From positions 62,001 to 126,000 of the forward strand of contig NZ_RSEC01000060.1 of NCBI RefSeq assembly GCF_003937945.1: a DNA stretch of 64,000 nt. The letters run 5' to 3'. This DNA is from Amycolatopsis eburnea (lineage in GTDB: Bacteria > Actinomycetota > Actinomycetes > Mycobacteriales > Pseudonocardiaceae). The notes under the pieces were generated by a model. The model saw nothing but the letters and a program-made list of their open reading frames with translations. It had not been told where the DNA came from and ran no database searches. The translations under genes and the position numbers were made by a program. Shown in pieces: positions 61,303-64,000 of this stretch; position 1 is the first letter of the stretch, and each line of letters begins with the position of its first letter.

Positions 61303-62532
61303 ATGCCCCAGATAAATGACCTGGACCCGATCTTCATCAGCTACCGCCACTCGGACGGAGATGCTCTGGCCGACCGCGCCGCATGGGTGTTTCGCGCTCA
61401 CGGCGTCCCCGTGTGGCATGACCAGACGCACCTGCCGCCGGGCCGCTTTCAGCGGCGGTTGCAAGAAGCCCTCGATTCGGGGCTGTCCGGGGCCGTCCTC
61501 CTCGTCACGGACGACATGGTGCATTCGAGCTACGTCCGGGAGCTGGAACTACCGGCCCTTCTTCGTCTGGAAGGCGACTCGGCTTTCACCTTCGCCATCG
61601 GCAACACCATCACCGGCTCGGACGGCCGGCTGGACTACGGCGCCCCTGACCGCCTGCTCCCACAGGAAATCGCAACGCTGAGCGACTTCGACCAATTCGC
61701 GGTGCTCGATCATGCCGGGCTCGCTCGGCTGGCCGGCGCGATGGCGATCCGCCGCGTCCGCCGCGCGGCCGTCGATGACCAGCTGCATCTCGACATCCAA
61801 ACGCGGACCCCCGCCTTGGGTACCCGGAAGGTACCGCTCGCGCTCCGGACTCGCCCGCCCCTGCACAGCACCAGCGTGCCGCCAGCTGAAGCTTGGGAAG
61901 ACTTCGCGCCGTTCCTCGGCGACCTGCCCCGCATCGTGCAGTCGGCTGGCGCCCAGCACCTGCACATCACCGGCGGCGCACACCTGAGCATGGCCTTCGC
62001 ACTCGGGGCCGCGTTACCGACCACGACCGGGCTCGCCGTCACGGTCACCGACCAGGACGGAAACGAGTGGACGGGAGCCGAAACCCAGACTGTGCCCCTT
62101 GTGCAGAGCGCAATTCCCCTCGACGGTCCAGCCGATAGCCCCGTCGCCGTGTACCTCGATCTCGTACCCGCACCACCCAACAAGGGCTTCCGCCGCTACG
62201 CCGAAAGCCACCCCTACGCCCACGCAGTCGAGATCGCAGTGGCGAAACGCGAACCCATCCCCGCCGACGCCGGCCCCGCACTAGTCACGGAACTGCGCCA
62301 GCGCATCGGCGAGGTCGCAGGAAGCCGGCCCGTGCACTTGTTCATGCGCGTCCCTTTCCCTGTCGCCGTGATGCTGGGACGCGCGTGCAACACGCTGAGA
62401 GTCACCCTCTACGAATGGGAGCGTGAAGTCGAACCGCCAACGTACCTCGAGATGGCCACCGTGTCGGCAGGCCGCAGCGGTGGGCCCGTTGTGTCATGGA
62501 CGACCGACCGGACTGCGGGCAAGCCAGAGTAG
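61303..62532 (+). CDS. CBASS effector: TIR-SAVED protein
   Basis: 409 aa from ATG 61303 with GAGGT 7 nt upstream. Residues 8-130 are a TIR domain: PIFISYRHSDGD at the start, a conserved helix with HSSYVRELELPALL carrying the presumed catalytic glutamate (E80 or E82). Residues about 195-395 form a SAVED domain (QHLHITGGAHLSMAFALGAA; RPVHLFMRVPFPVAVMLGRA, then NTLRVTLYEWE), the cyclic-nucleotide sensor. In known TIR-SAVED proteins ligand-driven filaments degrade NAD+, killing the infected cell. Last gene of the operon. Confidence 0.88.
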   Translation: MPQINDLDPIFISYRHSDGDALADRAAWVFRAHGVPVWHDQTHLPPGRFQRRLQEALDSGLSGAVLLVTDDMVHSSYVRELELPALLRLEGDSAFTFAIGNTITGSDGRLDYGAPDRLLPQEIATLSDFDQFAVLDHAGLARLAGAMAIRRVRRAAVDDQLHLDIQTRTPALGTRKVPLALRTRPPLHSTSVPPAEAWEDFAPFLGDLPRIVQSAGAQHLHITGGAHLSMAFALGAALPTTTGLAVTVTDQDGNEWTGAETQTVPLVQSAIPLDGPADSPVAVYLDLVPAPPNKGFRRYAESHPYAHAVEIAVAKREPIPADAGPALVTELRQRIGEVAGSRPVHLFMRVPFPVAVMLGRACNTLRVTLYEWEREVEPPTYLEMATVSAGRSGGPVVSWTTDRTAGKPE

Positions 62533-62948
62533 ACAGTCCCAAACGCCGCGTCACGACGCGCCGACCGCCGCCGCGACCGAAGGCGCCGCCCCGCCGGATC
62601 CCGCTCACCGTCCCGTCCGGCATCGCGGTCCTCGCGATGGCGGCCTGCCACGCCAGCTGCACGCCCCCGGACGCAGCCGGGACATGCAGCTCATCGTCGT
62701 AGACGGCCTACTCCACCTGGGACGTCCAGATGTAGGCCAGCCCGGTCAGTGCTGCGACTAGCAGGAACGGGCCGCGACCGCGAGCCCGGAACTCAAGGCC
62801 TTGGCGCCGCGGCTGCTGGCCGAGTCGCAGGAGTAACCCTGCCTGATCTCCTGACACTCACAAGGACGAATTACAACGCGGGGCGTAAGCACACCAGTCC
62901 GGTCCAGACCGGAACAGCCGAGGGACCACCGACGATCTCCTGCCTAGC
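62533..62948. other. Stretch without a complete gene
   Basis: 416 bp. The plus strand around 62763-62838 reads ERAATASPELKALAPRLLAE to a stop, a possible C-terminal fragment of a lost gene. Nothing else is supported. Confidence 0.35.
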
Positions 62949-63740
62949 GTGGAACGGGTGGCGGCTCACCGAGAACTTCCCCGCGACCAGTATCACTGCT
63001 CGACGTGTGGAGGTGCCCACCGCTACGGATCCCAGCGTGGACAGCGTTGCGGGCAAACTTCGAGCCGCCCCAAGTACCAACGCCGCACCGTTCCGCGAGC
63101 CCAGGCCCACAGGCCGGACTGGACCACTCCACCGACGTCGCAGTACACGTCACCGCGGCCTCGGACGACCTTTCCGCCCACACATACGCCGACGCCGCCA
63201 CGCGAAGCCAAGCCGACACCCGACCGGAAAGCCGAACGCCGTCAACGCGCCAAGGAATCGCTGACCCGAGATCCCTCGAACATCGCCGGCGACGTCGTCA
63301 CCTATGTCTTCGACGAGAACGGCTTCTACACCCGGCTGGCCAATCGAGCGATCGACAAGGTCCCGTGGTTCCACCCGGTCCGCTACCGATCACACGGTCT
63401 CTGCGTGTGCTTGAACAACGTCGCGAAGGGCCTAGACCCGGCCACGTACGCCAAATGGGCTCAGTTGCCGCTCCGCGCCGGGCTGATCCGTGTCGGCTGC
63501 CCGACCTTCCTCGCCGAGGTCCTCAGCGCGGCGTCCGCGTTCGGCGTCAAACAGATCCTCGGCACCCTCCCGCATGCCCAGTTGTACAAGACCATGCGAG
63601 TCATGATTCCGCTGGTGTGCCCCGACTTGGGCATCTGCCCGGCACGGACGGACGTCGTGAAGACCTACGCCTCACCCGCACTCGGTCAAGAACTGAAAGC
63701 GTTCGCCGCCGACCTTCGGAGAGCAGGCGCGACCGGATAA
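62949..63740 (+). CDS. Hypothetical protein with N-terminal zinc finger
   Basis: 263 aa from GTG 62949. A possible zinc finger lies at the start (YHCSTCGGAHRYG), followed by a Pro/Thr/Arg-rich linker of about 70 residues and a helical C-terminal domain (NGFYTRLANRAIDKVPWFHP, LCVCLNNVAKGLDPATYAKW, LAEVLSAASAFGVKQILGTL). I do not recognise the family. The linker region has many overlapping frames, so the true start could be downstream, near 63200. Confidence 0.55.
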   Translation: MERVAAHRELPRDQYHCSTCGGAHRYGSQRGQRCGQTSSRPKYQRRTVPRAQAHRPDWTTPPTSQYTSPRPRTTFPPTHTPTPPREAKPTPDRKAERRQRAKESLTRDPSNIAGDVVTYVFDENGFYTRLANRAIDKVPWFHPVRYRSHGLCVCLNNVAKGLDPATYAKWAQLPLRAGLIRVGCPTFLAEVLSAASAFGVKQILGTLPHAQLYKTMRVMIPLVCPDLGICPARTDVVKTYASPALGQELKAFAADLRRAGATG

Positions 63741-64000
63741 GTCGATCGCAGCTCCCAAGCTCATCAGCACGACGATCCGCGACGGGCACCTTCCGGTGGC
63801 CGCCGCGCCGATATCAGTTTGAGTCGCAGCGCTTACCGCAGGGCGGCAAGCGCTGCGAGCTCGACGGCCCGGCGCGAAGCGATCAGGAAGGTGCCCCAGT
63901 TCTGCGTCAGGTCGACGAAGCCTCTTAGATCTCACGACTTCCGCTAGGCCGGTAGGCCGAAAGCCTCAGCTGCCGCGGATCGGGTCGCGAGTCAGCCGCT
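63741..64000. other. Window end with a short fragment on the minus strand
   Basis: The minus strand between 63937 and 63833 reads GFVDLTQNWGTFLIASRRAV, then ELAALAALR and TAA, with a stop just upstream. This looks like the C-terminal end of a broken gene. Nothing else is supported in these 260 bp. Confidence 0.35.

Noticed and set aside
1..64000. tRNA, rRNA, CRISPR arrays, intact insertion sequences, att sites
   Set aside because: Read for by eye and none seen. A tRNA or att search by program would be decisive.

Overview
The window is high-GC DNA with GTG/TTG starts, SARP regulators with 11-bp operator repeats, an Lsr2 protein and a TAT-secreted protein. This points to a filamentous actinomycete, most likely of the Pseudonocardiaceae (Amycolatopsis-like). 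That is inference from style and gene families, because no rRNA or housekeeping marker is present. I found no tRNA, rRNA, CRISPR array, intact insertion sequence or integrase.

Layout. 1-3531: end of a hydantoinase/oxoprolinase-type hyuA and a complete hyuB with a C-terminal zinc ribbon, closed by a hairpin. 3699-4228: gene remnants. 4262-10244: a compact RiPP-like locus. It holds a Nudix/XRE pair transcribed leftward and, diverging from it, a 2OG-Fe(II) dioxygenase, a 100-aa protein, a radical SAM/SPASM enzyme, a 56-aa precursor-like peptide ending in a CxC tail, a strong terminator, a GNAT enzyme and an APH-like kinase. 10729-13733: an NTPase-kinase fusion protein and a small hypothetical. 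13866-14293: gene graveyard (response-regulator and methyltransferase fragments). 14300-15872: HTH protein, methyltransferase-like protein and a Cys-rich protein around a symmetric divergent promoter/operator.

15843-37252 is an integrated conjugative element module, nearly all on the minus strand with four-base stop/start overlaps. From its promoter-proximal end it has an HTH regulator, TcpC-like, VirB2-like and PrgI/VirB3-like proteins, a VirB4 ATPase, VirB6-like and SLT-NlpC/P60 proteins, a coupling protein whose N-terminal piece is separated by an lsr2 gene, a replication-relaxation protein, a ParB-like protein, a DUF4417 protein, and two large proteins sharing an N-terminal MGTNAK tag (one carrying a kinase-like fold), followed by small accessory genes. 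Relaxase and integrase must lie elsewhere or be absent.

37460-44209: a HEPN/DUF4209-like protein, broken ThiF-like and MarR genes, and a set of secreted proteins (M15-like without zinc ligands, DUF1906 glycoside-hydrolase-like, crystallin/I36-like). 44315-52255: two paralogous AfsR-type SARP-NB-ARC-TPR regulators, each behind the same 37-bp element and each close to small secreted proteins, then a STAS protein. 52272-56271: a frameshifted alkaline-shock anchor, a two-gene membrane operon and remnants.

56272-62532 is probably the most interesting block. A GHKL ATPase and a STAS-like/winged-helix protein are divergent from a type II CBASS operon (CD-NTase, E2-E1 fusion Cap2, JAB peptidase Cap3, a frameshifted small ORF and a TIR-SAVED effector). 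Related GGTTTCA/TGAAACC sites lie in front of all three transcripts, which suggests a partner-switching control module for anti-phage defence. The window ends with a hypothetical zinc-finger protein and remnants.
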